From Bacillus alkalisoli (GTDB taxonomy: Bacteria; Bacillota; Bacilli; Bacillales; Bacillaceae_I), in NCBI RefSeq assembly GCF_002797415.1, contig NZ_KZ454944.1, positions 2,312,665 through 2,376,664 on the forward strand: 64,000 bases of DNA, written 5' to 3'. Within the stretch, counting starts at the first letter, position 1, and the number at the start of each line of letters is the position of its first letter. Shown piece by piece: positions 28,471-42,082 of the stretch. Under the pieces are notes generated by a model that saw only the letters and a list, made by a program, of their open reading frames with translations, was not told the DNA's origin and searched no databases. A program made the translations under genes and the position numbers.

Positions 28471-31400
28471 AAAGTTGATTTTGATCAGGTAATGATTCTA
28501 AACAGCCGTGTTTATCTAAGTACTCAATTAGCGTTTTACTTACACGACCACGCTGTTGTAGATCTTCTTTAGACAAAAACTCACCTTCTGCTCTTGCTTT
28601 AACAATATTAATTGCTGCGTTTGTACCAAGTCCAGGAATAGAGTTGAACGGTGGAATTAAAGAGTTTCCTTCAATAAGAAAATCACTTGCACTTGATTTG
28701 TACAAATCTACTTTACTGAAAGAAAAACCTCTTTCACACATTTCTAGTGAAAGTTCTAGTACGGTTAATAACGACTTTTCCTTCGGTGAGACTTCTAACC
28801 CTTTTGCATTTATCTCTTCAATTCTACTCTTGATGGAGTTTGATCCTTTTACCATCGTATCAATATCAAAGTCATCTGCTCTAACTGTAAAGTATGCTGC
28901 ATAATAAAGAAGAGGAAAATGAACTTTGAAGTAAGCAATCCTTACTGCCATTAAAACATAGGCAGCAGCATGAGCTTTAGGGAACATATATTTTATTTTC
29001 AAGCAAGAATCAATGTACCATTTAGGCACTTTGTTCTTGACCATTTCCTCTTTGAACTCTTCTGTCAGCCCTTTACCTTTACGAACAGATTCCATAATCT
29101 TAAATGCTAAGGAAGGATCTAATCCTTTGTATATCAAATAAACCATGATGTCATCACGACATCCGATAACTTCACTTAATGTACACGTTTTGTTATGAAT
29201 CAATTCCTGTGCATTTCCAAGCCAAACGTCTGTCCCATGTGAAAGTCCAGAAATTTGGACAAGCTCTGAAAAAGTAGAAGGTTTTGTGTCTTCTAACATT
29301 TGACGAACAAACCTTGTACCAAACTCGGGAATTCCTAATGTACCTGTTTTACACATTATTTGTTCTGATGTTACACCTAATGATTCAGTCCCACTGAAAA
29401 TTTTCATTACTTCAGGGTCATCTGTTGGAATCGTTTTAGGATCTATTCCACTTAAATCTTGTAACATACGAATGACGGTAGGGTCATCGTGACCTAATAT
29501 ATCAAGCTTTAATAGATTATCGTGTATAGAATGGAAATCAAAGTGAGTAGTTTTCCATTCGGATGTTTTATCGTCTGCAGGGAACTGTATTGGTGAAAAG
29601 TCATAAATATCCATATAGTCCGGAACTACAATAATTCCACCTGGATGTTGTCCCGTTGTACGTTTTACGCCTGTACATCCACTTGACAGCCTATCTATTT
29701 CTGCACCACGTAAAATTAGATTATTATCGTTAGCATAACCTTTTACATATCCGTAAGCCGTTTTGTCCGCTACTGTACCAATTGTTCCTGCCCGATAGAC
29801 ATATTCCTCTCCGAACAATACTTTCGTATAATTGTGGGCTACAGGTTGATATTCTCCGGAAAAGTTTAAATCGATGTCAGGCACTTTATCTCCTTTGAAT
29901 CCTAAGAAAGTTTCAAATGGGATGTCATGCCCATCTTTTCTATAAGGAGCACCACAATCGACACAATCTTTATCTGGCAAGTCAAATCCAGAACCTACTG
30001 ATCCATCATTAAAGAATTCTGAATGTTTACATTCTGGGCAAACATAATGTGGTGCCAATGGGTTAACTTCTGTTATTTCTGTTAATGTTGCCACAAATGA
30101 TGATCCTACAGATCCACGCGAACCAACTAGATAACCATCATCTAATGATTTCTTTACAAGTTTGTGTGAGATTAAATAGATTACTGCAAAACCGTGTCCA
30201 ATAATACTTTTTAATTCTTTCTCAATACGCGCTTCAACAATTTCTGGCAAGTCATCTCCATATATGTGACGAGCCATGGAATAACTCATATTTCGTATTT
30301 CATCATCTGCACCTTCAATTTTTGGTGTATACAGATCATCTTTAATAGGTTTAATTACATCTATCATATTGGCTATTTTTTGAGTATTAAATACAACTAT
30401 CTCTTTTGCTTTCTCTTTAGGTAAGAAAGCAAAAGCCTCTAACATTTCATCTGTTGATTTAAAATGCACATCTGGTAGGGTATGTCTATTTAACGGGTTT
30501 GCTCCACCTTGTGAACGCACTAAGATTTCACGATGAACCTTATCCTCTTTATTCAAATAGTGTACGTTACCTGTAGCCACTACTGGTATCTCTAATTTTT
30601 CTCCTAATTGGACAATATTAGATATGATTTCTTTTAACTTTACTTCATTTCGAACTAATTCAAGCTCAATTAAATGTTGATAATTGCTTGGCGGCTGAAC
30701 TTCTATATAATCGTAAAACTCAGCAATAGACTCCACTTCATCAGGTGTCTTTTGCATCATTCCTTCGAACACTTCTCCTTTGTCACAAGCTGTACCAACA
30801 AGTAAACCCTCTCGATATTTTTGAAGTACCGACCTAGGAATTCGTGGTACACGGAAAAAATATTCCATATGAGAAATAGAAATAAGTTTAAATAAGTTCT
30901 TTAATCCAATGTCATTTTGAGCCAACAAGGTGATGTGAGAAGGACGTGCGCGTTGGTATGCATTAGATTTACCAGCATTTTCATTTAAATCGTCATGATA
31001 CAGAATTTCTTTTTCAATCGTTTCTTTAATCATCTTTACTAATAAATAGCCTGTTGCTTCTGCATCATAGATAGCTCTATGGTGTTGAGTTAACTCAATA
31101 TCAAACTTTTTACAGAGAGTATTTAAACGATGGTTTTTTAAATCAGGATATAAAAATCTCCCTAACTCTAACGTGTCGATAACAGGGTTTTTCGCTTTAC
31201 CTAAACCGATTCTTTGATAACCGATGTTAAGAAAGCCCATATCAAAGCTAGCATTATGAGCTACTAAAGTATCATTTTCAATCCAATCATGAAATTTCTT
31301 AAGTACATCTTCTAATTCTGGTGCATTTTCTACCATATCGTCGGTTATACCTGTTAAATCGATGGTAGTTGCTGAAAGCGGGTGATGAGGATTTGCAAAA

Positions 31401-32764
31401 GACTCAAATCGATCTATTATTTCCCCTTCTTTTACTTTTACAGCCGCAAGTTCAATGATTGTGTCGTACATCGCTGACAAGCCGGTTGTTTCAACGTCAA
31501 ATACGATATACGTTTCCTCGGCTAGTAATCGATGTGTCTCATTATAAGCAATAGGCACTCGATCATCCACAAGGTTTGCTTCAAGGCCATATAATATTTT
31601 TATATCATTTTTCTTACCTGCAGAATATGCTTCTGGGAAAGATTGTCCAACACCATGGTCTGTGACGGCTATAGCAGGATGACCCCATTTCTTTGCTTGA
31701 GCTACAAGTTTAGAAACACTCGTAACAGCATCCATTTGACTCATTGGAGTGTGTAAATGTAACTCTACTCTTTTCTCATCTTCTGGAGCTGTATCTTTAC
31801 GTACTTTACCGTTAATTTCATTCACGTCATTTGCCATCATCACAAGGTCACGTACAAAAGTATCAACTTGAACATTACCTCTAACTCTTAACCACATGCC
31901 TTTTTTAATTCCTTGTAGCAATGGAATATCTTCTTTCCCACGAGAAAACATCTTTACCATAATTGAGTTAGTATAGTCCGTGATTTTAAACGTTAATAAA
32001 GTTCGACCGCTTTTTAATTCTTTCGTTTCTGCGTCAAACACATATCCTTGAATAGCAACTTTTCGTTCTTCTTCTATTATTTCTTCTAATAGTTTAATTT
32101 CTACATCATTTTTAATTTCATATCCGATAACGATAGGACCTGTAATTTCTTCACTAGTATCAGCTTCTTCTTTCTTTTGCATTTCAGATACAGCAGCGAA
32201 AGCTCGCTCTTTATCTTCGGATTCTTTTTGCTCTACAAACAGTTTATATTCTTGTTCTGAAAAAGAAAGTGTAGTATCAAATGCAAAAGATGGAAAACCA
32301 TAACTCAGATAGCTATTAGTTATCGTAGGACCAAGTTTCCGTTTAACAGCAATTGCCTCCGCTTCATTTCTAGCAGTTATTGTTAACTTTTGCCCAGAAA
32401 TAGTAGGTGTTTGACTTTGCAATAAAGAAATGAGTGGTGGTGAGCAGCCATCTATTTCTTGTATACAAAAAGGCCAATAATCTCCAACTAATTCACTGTC
32501 GTATTCAGGTTGGTTAACTTCTATTTGAAACGATACGTCTGCAATGTGTGAGAAACTACTTCTAATTTTGGAAGAGAATACATCGAACACATTTGCAGGC
32601 AATATTTTTGTCATTGTAAAATGAAAATGCCAACGTTTATTACCTTTTTCTACAACAAGTTTATTAATACCAGCTTCCTGAAAATATGGCATTATATTAT
32701 CATCTGTTAACGACAATTGTTGCAGAAGTAGGCGGAATTTCTCTTTTCTATCTACTGACTGCAT
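28460..32764 (-). CDS. polC: DNA polymerase III alpha subunit, PolC type
   Basis: The Gram-positive replicase, about 1434 aa. An N-terminal OB-type region is followed by a PHP domain ([14 protein letters not shown]) interrupted by a DEDD proofreading exonuclease ([11 protein letters not shown]). Next come a zinc site CPEC...CVDC, the palm with PDIDLNFSG, and a C-terminal QLSLF that fits clamp binding. The ATG at 32764 has AGGAGG about 10 nt upstream and gives the usual [16 protein letters not shown] start. The frame stays open to 32854, but that extension runs through a terminator hairpin and lacks an SD. The C-terminus and terminator region carry repeats. Confidence 0.97.
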   Translation of the reverse strand: MQSVDRKEKFRLLLQQLSLTDDNIMPYFQEAGINKLVVEKGNKRWHFHFTMTKILPANVFDVFSSKIRSSFSHIADVSFQIEVNQPEYDSELVGDYWPFCIQEIDGCSPPLISLLQSQTPTISGQKLTITARNEAEAIAVKRKLGPTITNSYLSYGFPSFAFDTTLSFSEQEYKLFVEQKESEDKERAFAAVSEMQKKEEADTSEEITGPIVIGYEIKNDVEIKLLEEIIEEERKVAIQGYVFDAETKELKSGRTLLTFKITDYTNSIMVKMFSRGKEDIPLLQGIKKGMWLRVRGNVQVDTFVRDLVMMANDVNEINGKVRKDTAPEDEKRVELHLHTPMSQMDAVTSVSKLVAQAKKWGHPAIAVTDHGVGQSFPEAYSAGKKNDIKILYGLEANLVDDRVPIAYNETHRLLAEETYIVFDVETTGLSAMYDTIIELAAVKVKEGEIIDRFESFANPHHPLSATTIDLTGITDDMVENAPELEDVLKKFHDWIENDTLVAHNASFDMGFLNIGYQRIGLGKAKNPVIDTLELGRFLYPDLKNHRLNTLCKKFDIELTQHHRAIYDAEATGYLLVKMIKETIEKEILYHDDLNENAGKSNAYQRARPSHITLLAQNDIGLKNLFKLISISHMEYFFRVPRIPRSVLQKYREGLLVGTACDKGEVFEGMMQKTPDEVESIAEFYDYIEVQPPSNYQHLIELELVRNEVKLKEIISNIVQLGEKLEIPVVATGNVHYLNKEDKVHREILVRSQGGANPLNRHTLPDVHFKSTDEMLEAFAFLPKEKAKEIVVFNTQKIANMIDVIKPIKDDLYTPKIEGADDEIRNMSYSMARHIYGDDLPEIVEARIEKELKSIIGHGFAVIYLISHKLVKKSLDDGYLVGSRGSVGSSFVATLTEITEVNPLAPHYVCPECKHSEFFNDGSVGSGFDLPDKDCVDCGAPYRKDGHDIPFETFLGFKGDKVPDIDLNFSGEYQPVAHNYTKVLFGEEYVYRAGTIGTVADKTAYGYVKGYANDNNLILRGAEIDRLSSGCTGVKRTTGQHPGGIIVVPDYMDIYDFSPIQFPADDKTSEWKTTHFDFHSIHDNLLKLDILGHDDPTVIRMLQDLSGIDPKTIPTDDPEVMKIFSGTESLGVTSEQIMCKTGTLGIPEFGTRFVRQMLEDTKPSTFSELVQISGLSHGTDVWLGNAQELIHNKTCTLSEVIGCRDDIMVYLIYKGLDPSLAFKIMESVRKGKGLTEEFKEEMVKNKVPKWYIDSCLKIKYMFPKAHAAAYVLMAVRIAYFKVHFPLLYYAAYFTVRADDFDIDTMVKGSNSIKSRIEEINAKGLEVSPKEKSLLTVLELSLEMCERGFSFSKVDLYKSSASDFLIEGNSLIPPFNSIPGLGTNAAINIVKARAEGEFLSKEDLQQRGRVSKTLIEYLDKHGCLESLPDQNQLSLF

Positions 32765-32811
32765 GAAGACATGTCCTCCTTTCACACTAGCTTCTTTGCA
32801 CCTAAAAAAAA

Positions 32812-32871
32812 GATGACTCAAGAGTGTCATCCTCCAAACTTTACGGAAAGACATACTTTATGTGAGTCATC
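32812..32871 (-). terminator. Terminator-like structure in the proS-polC gap
   Basis: On the minus strand TGAGTCATC (32812-32820) followed by eight T residues can pair with GATGACTCA (32863-32871; 9 bp, long loop). It can instead pair locally with GATGACACT (32823-32831; bulged stem, short loop). Either form gives a stem next to the T-run. It ends proS transcription but also lies downstream of a likely polC promoter. Confidence 0.75.
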
Positions 32872-32905
32872 ATTTTTGTTTATAGCGCGAATCACCATGT
32901 TACAT

Positions 32906-34615
<1,710 letters not shown>

Positions 34616-34659
34616 CTAGAACACCTCTATTTTCTAAATACGTATTTTATGTAAAAAAT

Positions 34660-34690
34660 AGCACTTGCAACTCTATGAGATGCAAGTACT
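34660..34690 (-). terminator. Intrinsic terminator of rseP
   Basis: 10-bp stem AGTACTTGCA/TGCAAGTGCT (one G-U) with an 11-nt loop on the minus strand, followed by ATTTTTT, 10 nt after the rseP stop. Confidence 0.9.
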
Positions 34691-34699
34691 TTATTATGA

Positions 34700-35962
34700 T
34701 TACAAGAAGAATCGTTGGATGTCATTCCATGTTACTACTAGCATTAAAAGCATTAATAGAGCGAATCCGATAAAGTGAACTAGTCCTTCTTTATGGCGAT
34801 CTACTGGCTTTCCTCTTACAGCTTCTACTGCAAAGAACATTAAACGTCCACCATCAAGGGCGGGAATAGGTAGTAAGTTTATGATACCTAAGTTAATGCT
34901 AAGTACAGCAGCCCATCTCATTAATAGAAACACACCTGATTCAGCAACAACTTCCGTTGACTTATAAATCCCTACTGGTCCTGATAACATATCAATGGAA
35001 AATTGACCAGTTATTAATTTTCCTAAGCCAATAATAATATCACGAGTCCATCCGTAAGTTTCCTTAGCTGCATTCGGTATTGCGGAAACAATTGATTTTT
35101 CCATTGGCATATAAACCCCAATTACACCTCTAGACACCCCTTCAATCGTATCTTCTTTTGGTGTTACTGGTATGTTAATAGACTGACCATTTCTTTCTAC
35201 TAAGAAAAGCAATTCTTCGTTTGCATTTACTTTTATAATGTCTACGATTTCTTCCCAAGTTGTGACGGAGTCATTGTTAATAGCAACGACTTTGTCCCCT
35301 TTTTCGAGCCCTGCAGTTATAGCTGCGCCGTCAGGCGTAAGTTCACCTAATTCAGCTTTATTCACTGGATAACCGTGAGCTACACCTAAGAATGCGAAAA
35401 TAACAAAAGCCAAAATAAAGTTCATCATCGGTCCGGCAAAGATAGCCATCGTTCTTTGTCTCAATGTTTTAGATGCGAACTGACGATTAAATGGCGCAAT
35501 CTGTACATCTTGACCGTCTATAACAAAATAAGACTCCTCACTAACTTTGAATTCTACTAATGATTCGTCTTCATCATTTAGTTCATAACCTTTAATAAAC
35601 ATTTCATGTTCTAAATCTGCTTTTTCTACTTCTATTACTTTAGCATTTGGAAATTTCTCTTTGTTGTTCATTATTACTTTTTCAACTAAGCCTTCTTTAT
35701 TAAATAAAAGGCCAACGTGATACCCAGGTTTTACATCTATCATTTCTGGGTCTTCACCAGCCATTCGAACGAAACCTCCAATTGGCAATAGTCTTATTGT
35801 GTAAACTGTTTCTTCCTTTTTAAAAGAAAATACTTTTGGGCCAAAGCCAATAGCGAATTCACGACACATAATACCTGCTCTTTTTGCAAAAACTAAATGG
35901 CCGAGTTCGTGTACAAATACTAAAACACCAAAAATAATAATAAAAGAAATGGCTGTTTCCAT
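34700..35962 (-). CDS. rseP: Site-2 intramembrane metalloprotease RseP/RasP
   Basis: A polytopic zinc protease of about 420 aa that cleaves anti-sigma factors and signal-peptide remnants within the membrane. HELGH at residues 18-22 in the first membrane helix and PIPALDGGRL near the C-terminus provide the metal site; a PDZ domain lies between. The ATG at 35962 has GAGGTG 6 nt upstream and is preferred to the in-frame codon at 35980, which would overlap dxr. Four nucleotides separate it from the dxr stop. Confidence 0.95.
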   Translation of the reverse strand: METAISFIIIFGVLVFVHELGHLVFAKRAGIMCREFAIGFGPKVFSFKKEETVYTIRLLPIGGFVRMAGEDPEMIDVKPGYHVGLLFNKEGLVEKVIMNNKEKFPNAKVIEVEKADLEHEMFIKGYELNDEDESLVEFKVSEESYFVIDGQDVQIAPFNRQFASKTLRQRTMAIFAGPMMNFILAFVIFAFLGVAHGYPVNKAELGELTPDGAAITAGLEKGDKVVAINNDSVTTWEEIVDIIKVNANEELLFLVERNGQSINIPVTPKEDTIEGVSRGVIGVYMPMEKSIVSAIPNAAKETYGWTRDIIIGLGKLITGQFSIDMLSGPVGIYKSTEVVAESGVFLLMRWAAVLSINLGIINLLPIPALDGGRLMFFAVEAVRGKPVDRHKEGLVHFIGFALLMLLMLVVTWNDIQRFFL

Positions 35963-35966
35963 ATTT

Positions 35967-37124
35967 TCACCTCTTTTCAATTAATGAGCGTACAAATTGT
36001 CTTGTTTCTGAATCAACAGTTTTTATCACATCTAAATTGGGGTGACTAATGGAACTATGCTTTTCTAATGCTTGTTCTATCAGATCCTCAATCATTAGAA
36101 AAGAGATTTCTCCTTGCAAAAATGCAACCCTTGCCACTTCATTAGCAGCATTTAATACCGTTGTAAGCGTTCCACCAACTTTACCAGCTTCGTATGCAAA
36201 CTGTAAAGAACGATACCTTTCAAAATCTGCTTTTTCGAAATGTAATTTACCTAGTTCAACTAAGTTTAATCTTTTTCCGCCTTTATGTGGAAGTCGGTCT
36301 GGAAAAGTTAAAGCATATTGTATAGGTACTCTCATATCAGGAGTTCCTAATTGAGCCATTACACTTGTATCTTGAAATTCAACCATAGAGTGGATAATAC
36401 TTTCCCTATGTAGTACAACTTCTATCTTTTCATAAGGTAATTGAAATAGCCAATGTGCTTCAATTACTTCTAAACCTTTATTCATCATTGTTGCAGAGTC
36501 AATGGTAATGGTTGCTCCCATTGACCAGTTAGGATGGTTTAAAGCTTCTTTTACCGTAACATTCTTTAATTCATCGCGTGTTTTATCTCTAAAGCTACCT
36601 CCTGAAGCAGTAATGATAATAGATTCGATATTTTTATCATTTTCTCCTTGTAGGCATTGATAAATAGCCGAATGTTCACTATCAACAGGAATAATTGATA
36701 CTCCATGTTTTTCGGCAGCCTCCATAACTAAATGCCCTGCAGTTACAAGCGTTTCTTTATTTGCTAATGCAATAGTTTTCCCACATTCAATTGCTTGTAA
36801 AGTTGGTATCAAACCAACACTTCCGCTAACTGCGTTAACAAGTGTATCCGATTCACTATATGTTGCTACTTCAATATTACCTTCTTCACCGTATGTAAAA
36901 TGTATATTTATATTGGATACGGTTGATTTTAAACTTTCCATATCCTCTTTTGATTGTACAGAAACTAGTTTGGGACTAAACTCCCCAATAACTTCTTCTG
37001 CAAATTGAATGTTTTTCCCGACACTAAAAGCAACTAGTTGAAACTGTTCTCTATGTTGCCTTATCACATCGAGAGTTTGGGTGCCGATAGAGCCAGAAGC
37101 ACCTAATAGACTAATACGTTTCAT
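35967..37124 (-). CDS. dxr: 1-deoxy-D-xylulose 5-phosphate reductoisomerase
   Basis: Second enzyme of the MEP isoprenoid pathway, NADPH dependent. N-terminal [14 protein letters not shown] binds the cofactor; [20 protein letters not shown] and SGGSFRD form the substrate/metal site; NHPNWSMG lies in the flexible loop region. The start at 37124 ([11 protein letters not shown]) has GGGGAGTG upstream. Precedes rseP and follows cdsA as in other Bacilli. Confidence 0.97.
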   Translation of the reverse strand: MKRISLLGASGSIGTQTLDVIRQHREQFQLVAFSVGKNIQFAEEVIGEFSPKLVSVQSKEDMESLKSTVSNINIHFTYGEEGNIEVATYSESDTLVNAVSGSVGLIPTLQAIECGKTIALANKETLVTAGHLVMEAAEKHGVSIIPVDSEHSAIYQCLQGENDKNIESIIITASGGSFRDKTRDELKNVTVKEALNHPNWSMGATITIDSATMMNKGLEVIEAHWLFQLPYEKIEVVLHRESIIHSMVEFQDTSVMAQLGTPDMRVPIQYALTFPDRLPHKGGKRLNLVELGKLHFEKADFERYRSLQFAYEAGKVGGTLTTVLNAANEVARVAFLQGEISFLMIEDLIEQALEKHSSISHPNLDVIKTVDSETRQFVRSLIEKR

Positions 37125-37161
37125 TCTGTCACTCCCCATATAAAGCTCATCGCACTATTTT

Positions 37162-37953
37162 CTATAAGATAAAAAGATGTATAAAATGCAAAATTGGCAA
37201 TACAAAAAGTAAACTATCAAATCTATCTAAGATACCACCGTGTCCAGGTAAAATTTGACCTGAATCCTTTATTTCGTAATGACGTTTTAGCGCTGATTCA
37301 ACAAGGTCACCAATTTGTCCAAAAATAGAAAGTAAAATAGCAATGATTATAGTCCATAACACACCATATTCTAAGCCTACTAAAACATGAAAAGCTAAAC
37401 CTACAACAATTGCACAAAGAACGCCACCTAAAGAGCCTTCAATCGTTTTGTTTGGACTAATTTCAGGCCATAACTTGTTCTTTCCGAAAGATCGACCGAT
37501 AAAATAAGCACCAGAATCTGTTGACCAAATAACAAATAAAGCAAAGAAAATGTAAGCAAGTCCTGCTTCACGAATTTCAATAAAATAATAAAAACCCATA
37601 CCTACATATAAAATGGATATTAACATAAAGCCTACATCATCGAATGTAAATTTATTTTTAGTTACAACTGTATATGTTAAAAATAACAATACGGCTACTA
37701 ATACTAGTTCCACTTTTGTAAGGAAAATAGAGTAATCTTTTGTTACTTCACTAGGCAACAATATAGCCCATAAAAGTAATAAGCCAATAACTCCAGGAGT
37801 ACTAAATATAGAAATTCGCTTCATTCTTAACGCTTCAAATAATCCAACAGACCCTAATATATACACTAATGAAATAAATGGTAAATTACCATAAATAACG
37901 ATCGGTAAAAAAAATGCTGCTGCTATAACTGCTGTTATTATCCGTTGTTTCAT
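37162..37953 (-). CDS. cdsA: Phosphatidate cytidylyltransferase
   Basis: 263-aa integral membrane enzyme making CDP-diacylglycerol for phospholipid synthesis. About seven to eight hydrophobic helices; the C-terminal signature SxxKR-like region reads ESALKRHYEIKDSGQILPGHGGILDRFDS. Lies between uppS and dxr, linking lipid and isoprenoid genes. Confidence 0.95.
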   Translation of the reverse strand: MKQRIITAVIAAAFFLPIVIYGNLPFISLVYILGSVGLFEALRMKRISIFSTPGVIGLLLLWAILLPSEVTKDYSIFLTKVELVLVAVLLFLTYTVVTKNKFTFDDVGFMLISILYVGMGFYYFIEIREAGLAYIFFALFVIWSTDSGAYFIGRSFGKNKLWPEISPNKTIEGSLGGVLCAIVVGLAFHVLVGLEYGVLWTIIIAILLSIFGQIGDLVESALKRHYEIKDSGQILPGHGGILDRFDSLLFVLPILHFIHLFIL

Positions 37954-37971
37954 TTTATGTCACACACCTTC

Positions 37972-38745
37972 TTATATACCACCAAATCTTCTTCCTCGTC
38001 CCTGGAAAGTAGCAATAGCCTCATATAAATGTTCTTCTGAAAAATCTGGCCACAATACATCTGTAAAATAAAACTCAGCATATGCTAGTTGCCATAACAT
38101 AAAATTGCTCAATCTTATTTCTCCACTTGTACGAATTAAAAGATCTGGATCTGGTAAAGAATGACTAAACAAGTACTTATTAACTGTTTCCTCTGTTATA
38201 TTACTGTCTGCAAGATCATTTGAATGCACATCGTTTACAATATTTTTAACGGCACGAACAATTTCATCTCTACTTCCATAATTCAATGCAAAATTAAGAA
38301 TAAGTCCAGTGTTATTTTTTGTTTCTTCCATTGCTTTTTCTACAGCTGCTAAAGTATGCTTTGGTAATTCTTCTTTATTGCCCATTATCATTACTTTTAC
38401 ATTCTCTTGTTTTAACTCTGGTAGAAAAGTTGATAAAAACTCTTCAGGAAGTTTCATTAAGTATTCTACTTCTAACTTAGGGCGTTTCCAATTTTCCGTT
38501 GAAAAAGCATATAAAGTAAGAGCTTCCACACCTAAAGAATTAGCAGCTTTAGTAATTTTCCTTACTGTTTTCATACCTTCATGATGTCCTGCAATTCTAG
38601 GCATTGCTCGTTTTTTCGCCCATCTTCCATTTCCGTCCATAATGATAGCAATATGTTTGGGAATCGAATGTTGTAAAATCTCTCCCTTTATATCACGGTT
38701 ATCGGAGCTGTCTTTCCCTCTCCATCTTTGTATTTTTTTAAACAT
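37972..38745 (-). CDS. uppS: Undecaprenyl pyrophosphate synthase
   Basis: cis-prenyltransferase that makes the C55 lipid carrier for cell wall synthesis. Catalytic Asp in IIMDGNGRWAKKR (D37), GHHEGMKTV, TLYAFSTENWKRP, and the C-terminal RTSGEIRLSNFMLWQ and GRGRRFGG motifs. The ATG at 38745 follows GGAGGATTTGT and is preferred to 38781. Length 257 aa, typical. Confidence 0.96.
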   Translation of the reverse strand: MFKKIQRWRGKDSSDNRDIKGEILQHSIPKHIAIIMDGNGRWAKKRAMPRIAGHHEGMKTVRKITKAANSLGVEALTLYAFSTENWKRPKLEVEYLMKLPEEFLSTFLPELKQENVKVMIMGNKEELPKHTLAAVEKAMEETKNNTGLILNFALNYGSRDEIVRAVKNIVNDVHSNDLADSNITEETVNKYLFSHSLPDPDLLIRTSGEIRLSNFMLWQLAYAEFYFTDVLWPDFSEEHLYEAIATFQGRGRRFGGI

Positions 38746-38809
38746 ACAAATCCTCCAGTGAAAAAATAAATAGAAATTCATTTTCTATTTACATTTACAG
38801 TATTAACAA

Positions 38810-38840
38810 AAAAACCCCCTGTAATCATAAGAGGGTCTTT
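38810..38840 (-). terminator. Intrinsic terminator of frr
   Basis: Minus-strand stem AAGACCCTCT/AGGGGGTTTT (with G-U pairs) and 9-nt loop, followed by a run of T, 25 nt after the frr stop. An AT-rich hairpin (38769-38789) follows before uppS. Confidence 0.8.
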
Positions 38841-38865
38841 TCATCTTATTTTACATGGAAAATGA

Positions 38866-39423
38866 TTATACTTCCATGATTTCTTTTTCTTTTTCTTTTG
38901 TAACTTGATCGATTTTAACAATATGACTATCCGTTTCCTTTTGGATATCATCTGTAAATCCACGTAATTCGTCTTCTGTAATTTCGCCCTTCTTTTCTAA
39001 CTTTTTCAAGTCATCGTTACCGTCACGACGAATGTTACGAATAGCTACTTTTGCTTCTTCAGAATATTTTTTCACTACTTTAACAAGCTCTTTACGACGC
39101 TCTTCTGTTAATGCTGGAATCGCAATTCGAATTACTGATCCATCGTTAGTAGGGTTAATTCCTAAATCAGACTTAATAATTGCTCTTTCAATTTCACCTA
39201 AAGATGTCTTGTCATAAGGTTGAATGACTAAAAGTCTAGCTTCCGGCACACTAATAGATGCTAACTGATTAACAGGTGTAGGAGCACCGTAATAATCTAC
39301 TGTAATTTTATCTAAAAGACTAGCACTTGCTCTACCAGCTCTAACTGTTGATAGCTCTCTAGTGTAAGCTTGTACTGCTTTATCCATCTTTTCACGAGTT
39401 GCAGAAACTACTTGTTTACTCAA
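38866..39423 (-). CDS. frr: Ribosome recycling factor
   Basis: 185-aa RRF that splits post-termination ribosomes with EF-G. Conserved [32 protein letters not shown] and the C-terminal helix region KKGEITEDE are present. Starts 2 nt after the pyrH stop, so the two are probably co-translated. Confidence 0.97.
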   Translation of the reverse strand: MSKQVVSATREKMDKAVQAYTRELSTVRAGRASASLLDKITVDYYGAPTPVNQLASISVPEARLLVIQPYDKTSLGEIERAIIKSDLGINPTNDGSVIRIAIPALTEERRKELVKVVKKYSEEAKVAIRNIRRDGNDDLKKLEKKGEITEDELRGFTDDIQKETDSHIVKIDQVTKEKEKEIMEV

Positions 39424-39425
39424 TG

Positions 39426-40148
39426 TTATTTCCCCCTTACAATTGTTCCGATATTTTCACCTAATACTACACGTTTAATATTACCTTCTTCCATTACAGA
39501 GAAGACGATAATCGGGATGTCATTATCCATACATAAAGAAGAAGCGGTAGAATCCATTACAGCTAAACCTTCACGTAAAACGTCTAAGTATGATAATGTG
39601 TCGTACTTTGTAGCAGAAGCATCTTTCGTTGGATCTGCACTATATACTCCATCCACATTATTTTTAGCCATTAAAATAACATCTGCTTCAATTTCAGCAG
39701 CTCGTAATGCTGCTGTTGTGTCAGTTGAGAAGTATGGGTTACCAGTACCTGCAGCAAAAATAACGACACGTTTCTTTTCTAAATGACGTATTGCTTTTCT
39801 TCTAATATAAGGTTCTGCGACTTGTCTCATTTCAATAGAAGTTTGAACTCGAGTTTCCACGCCAGAAGTTTCAAGGCTATCTTGAAGTGCAAGAGAATTC
39901 ATTACAGTTGCTAACATTCCCATGTAATCAGCAGTTGCACGGTCCATACCCATTTCGCTACCGATTTTACCTCTCCAAATATTTCCTCCACCTACAACTA
40001 CTGCCACTTCCACACCTAGTTCAGCAAGTTCTTTTACTTGCTTAGCTACAGAGTTAATAACGGACGGGTTAATCCCAAATCCTTGTTCTCCAGCTAATGC
40101 TTCGCCACTTAATTTTAATACTACACGTTTATATTTCGCTTGAGCCAT
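39426..40148 (-). CDS. pyrH: UMP kinase
   Basis: 240-aa amino acid kinase-fold enzyme that makes UDP. Motifs: [44 protein letters not shown] and DGVYSADP. The ATG at 40148 (MAQAKYKRV) lies 5 nt from GGAGG; the upstream in-frame ATG at 40160 overlaps that SD. Lies between tsf and frr, the usual order. Confidence 0.97.
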   Translation of the reverse strand: MAQAKYKRVVLKLSGEALAGEQGFGINPSVINSVAKQVKELAELGVEVAVVVGGGNIWRGKIGSEMGMDRATADYMGMLATVMNSLALQDSLETSGVETRVQTSIEMRQVAEPYIRRKAIRHLEKKRVVIFAAGTGNPYFSTDTTAALRAAEIEADVILMAKNNVDGVYSADPTKDASATKYDTLSYLDVLREGLAVMDSTASSLCMDNDIPIIVFSVMEEGNIKRVVLGENIGTIVRGK

Positions 40149-40221
40149 AATAACCTCCATGTATCATTGGATATTTTTTATTTAAAGTTAAATTTTGTAT
40201 GTTGAGAAAACTTTTAAAAAA

Positions 40222-40243
40222 GGGAACACAATGAAGTGCTCCC
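40222..40243 (-). terminator. Intrinsic terminator of tsf
   Basis: Minus-strand stem GGGAGCAC/GTGTTCCC (one G-U) with a 6-nt loop followed by six T residues, 20 nt after the tsf stop. Confidence 0.88.
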
Positions 40244-40263
40244 TATATGCAAAGTTGTTACTC

Positions 40264-41145
40264 TTATTTTTTAACTTGGCTCATTACTTCTTCTGCGAAG
40301 TTGTCTTGACGCTTTTCAATTCCTTCTCCTACTTCATAACGAACGAAAGATTTAACTGTTGCGCCTTTGCTAGCAACGAAGTCACGTACTTTTTGATCAG
40401 GGTTTTTAACAAAAGATTGATCAAGTAAGCAGATGTCTTGGAAGTACTTAGTTAAGCGACCTTCTACCATTTTCGCAACGATATTTTCAGGCTTACCTTC
40501 GTTTAACGCTTGTTGAGTTAAGATTTCACGCTCACGCTCAGCTTCATCTGCAGAAACTTCGTCACGAGAAATATATTTAGGGTTAATAGCAGCGATATGC
40601 ATTGCCACATCTTTAGCAGCAGCCTCTTCAGTCGTGCCTTCTAATAAAGTTAGTACTCCAATACGTCCACCCATGTGTAAGTATGCACCGAAAGCATCTG
40701 CATCTGATTTTGTTACAATAGTGTAGCGACGTAGAGTTAATTTTTCACCAATTTTAGCAATAGCACTGTTTATATAAGTCTCAACAGTTGAACCGTTATC
40801 CATTGTAGCAGCTAAAGCTTCTTCAATAGTTGCAGGTTTGTTTGTAAGTAAAAATTCACCTAGTTCACTTACTAATGTTTTGAAACCTTCGTTTTTCGCA
40901 ACGAAATCTGTTTCTGAGTTAACTTCTAAAAGAACCGCTTCATTTCCTTTTGTGAAGATAGCAGTTGAACCTTCAGCAGCAATACGATCAGCTTTTTTAG
41001 CAGCTTTTGCGATACCTTTTTCACGTAAGTAATCGATTGCTTTGTCCATATCACCGTTTGTTTCAGTTAACGCTTTTTTACAATCCATCATACCAGCGCC
41101 AGTTTTTTCACGAAGTTCTTTAACCATTTGTGCAGTAACAGCCAT
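40264..41145 (-). CDS. tsf: Elongation factor Ts
   Basis: 293-aa nucleotide-exchange factor for EF-Tu. N-terminal UBA-like helix with [18 protein letters not shown], then [15 protein letters not shown] and the dimerisation region. The ATG at 41145 has AAGGAGGA and the standard [11 protein letters not shown] start; the frame open to 41208 is leader. The leader between rpsB and tsf contains two hairpins, the first a strong terminator. Confidence 0.97.
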   Translation of the reverse strand: MAVTAQMVKELREKTGAGMMDCKKALTETNGDMDKAIDYLREKGIAKAAKKADRIAAEGSTAIFTKGNEAVLLEVNSETDFVAKNEGFKTLVSELGEFLLTNKPATIEEALAATMDNGSTVETYINSAIAKIGEKLTLRRYTIVTKSDADAFGAYLHMGGRIGVLTLLEGTTEEAAAKDVAMHIAAINPKYISRDEVSADEAEREREILTQQALNEGKPENIVAKMVEGRLTKYFQDICLLDQSFVKNPDQKVRDFVASKGATVKSFVRYEVGEGIEKRQDNFAEEVMSQVKK

Positions 41146-41209
41146 TTTAAAATCCTCCTTAAAATATGTATAGAGGAGACAAAGTCTTCCTCGATTTTCT
41201 CTTTCCAAA

Positions 41210-41247
41210 AAAAGGTGATAAAAGGCTATCCCCTCTTATCACCTTTT
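41210..41247 (-). terminator. Strong hairpin between rpsB and tsf
   Basis: 16-bp stem aaaaggtgataaaagg/cctcttatcacctttt (one G-U in RNA) with a 6-nt loop and T-rich 3' side, 10 nt after the rpsB stop. A second, bulged hairpin (gaggagac-aaa-gtcttcctc, 41173-41192) follows. No promoter is evident between it and tsf, so it most likely sets the rpsB:tsf ratio by partial termination. Confidence 0.85.
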
Positions 41248-41256
41248 GCTTAATAA

Positions 41257-41964
41257 TTAAGCAGTAGTTGTAGCAGTCTCTTCGCCTTGTCTACCTTCTA
41301 TAATAGCGTCAGCCATTTTAGCAGTTAATAATTTAACAGCGCGAATTGCGTCATCGTTTGCAGGGATAACAACATCAATTTCGTCTGGATCACAGTTTGT
41401 ATCAACGATACCAACGATAGGAATGTTTAATTTTTTCGCTTCTGCAACAGCTATGCGCTCTTTACGTGGGTCAATAATAAATAATGCATCAGGAAGTTCT
41501 TTCATGTCTTTAATTCCACCTAAGAACTTTTCAAGACGGTCTAACTCTTTGTTTAACATTACAACTTCTTTTTTAGGAAGTACTTCAAAAGTACCGTCTT
41601 CAGACATTCTTTCGATATCTTTTAAACGAGTGATACGTTTTTGAATTGTTTCGAAGTTTGTTAAAGTACCACCTAACCAGCGTTGGTTAATGTAGTACAT
41701 TCCAACACGTTCTGCTTCTTCCTTAACAGAATCTTGTGCTTGTTTTTTCGTACCAACGAATAAAACAGTTCCGCCGTTTCCAGCTAACTCTTTAACAAAG
41801 TTGTAAGCTTCTTCAACCTTTTTAACTGTTTTTTGTAGGTCGATGATGTAAATACCGTTACGCTCCGTGAAGATATATTTCTTCATTTTTGGGTTCCAAC
41901 GGCGAGTTTGATGTCCGAAGTGAACACCAGCTTCTAAAAGCTGTTTCATAGAAATTACTGACAT
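41257..41964 (-). CDS. rpsB: 30S ribosomal protein S2
   Basis: 235-aa S2 with [34 protein letters not shown]-like segment ([14 protein letters not shown]), [12 protein letters not shown] and [10 protein letters not shown]. The ATG follows TTAGGAGG. It is preceded by a good sigma-A promoter and a leader of about 110 nt, and is cotranscribed with tsf. Confidence 0.97.
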   Translation of the reverse strand: MSVISMKQLLEAGVHFGHQTRRWNPKMKKYIFTERNGIYIIDLQKTVKKVEEAYNFVKELAGNGGTVLFVGTKKQAQDSVKEEAERVGMYYINQRWLGGTLTNFETIQKRITRLKDIERMSEDGTFEVLPKKEVVMLNKELDRLEKFLGGIKDMKELPDALFIIDPRKERIAVAEAKKLNIPIVGIVDTNCDPDEIDVVIPANDDAIRAVKLLTAKMADAIIEGRQGEETATTTA

Positions 41965-42082
41965 ATTATTTTCCTCCTAATGGTTTTTTATCCTCCGTTC
42001 ACATCATTTCTAAGCAAAACTAACATAAAGCTAGCACCAATGCTTAAATCAGTAAACGTGTGTATTCATAACACCAAAAACT

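Noticed and set aside
32765-32854. In-frame 30-codon N-terminal extension of PolC
   Set aside because: It crosses the terminator stem and T-run, lacks an SD, and the normal PolC start with AGGAGG lies downstream.
41146-41208. In-frame extension of EF-Ts
   Set aside because: The standard MAVTAQM start has an AAGGAGGA site; the extension lies in the leader hairpins.
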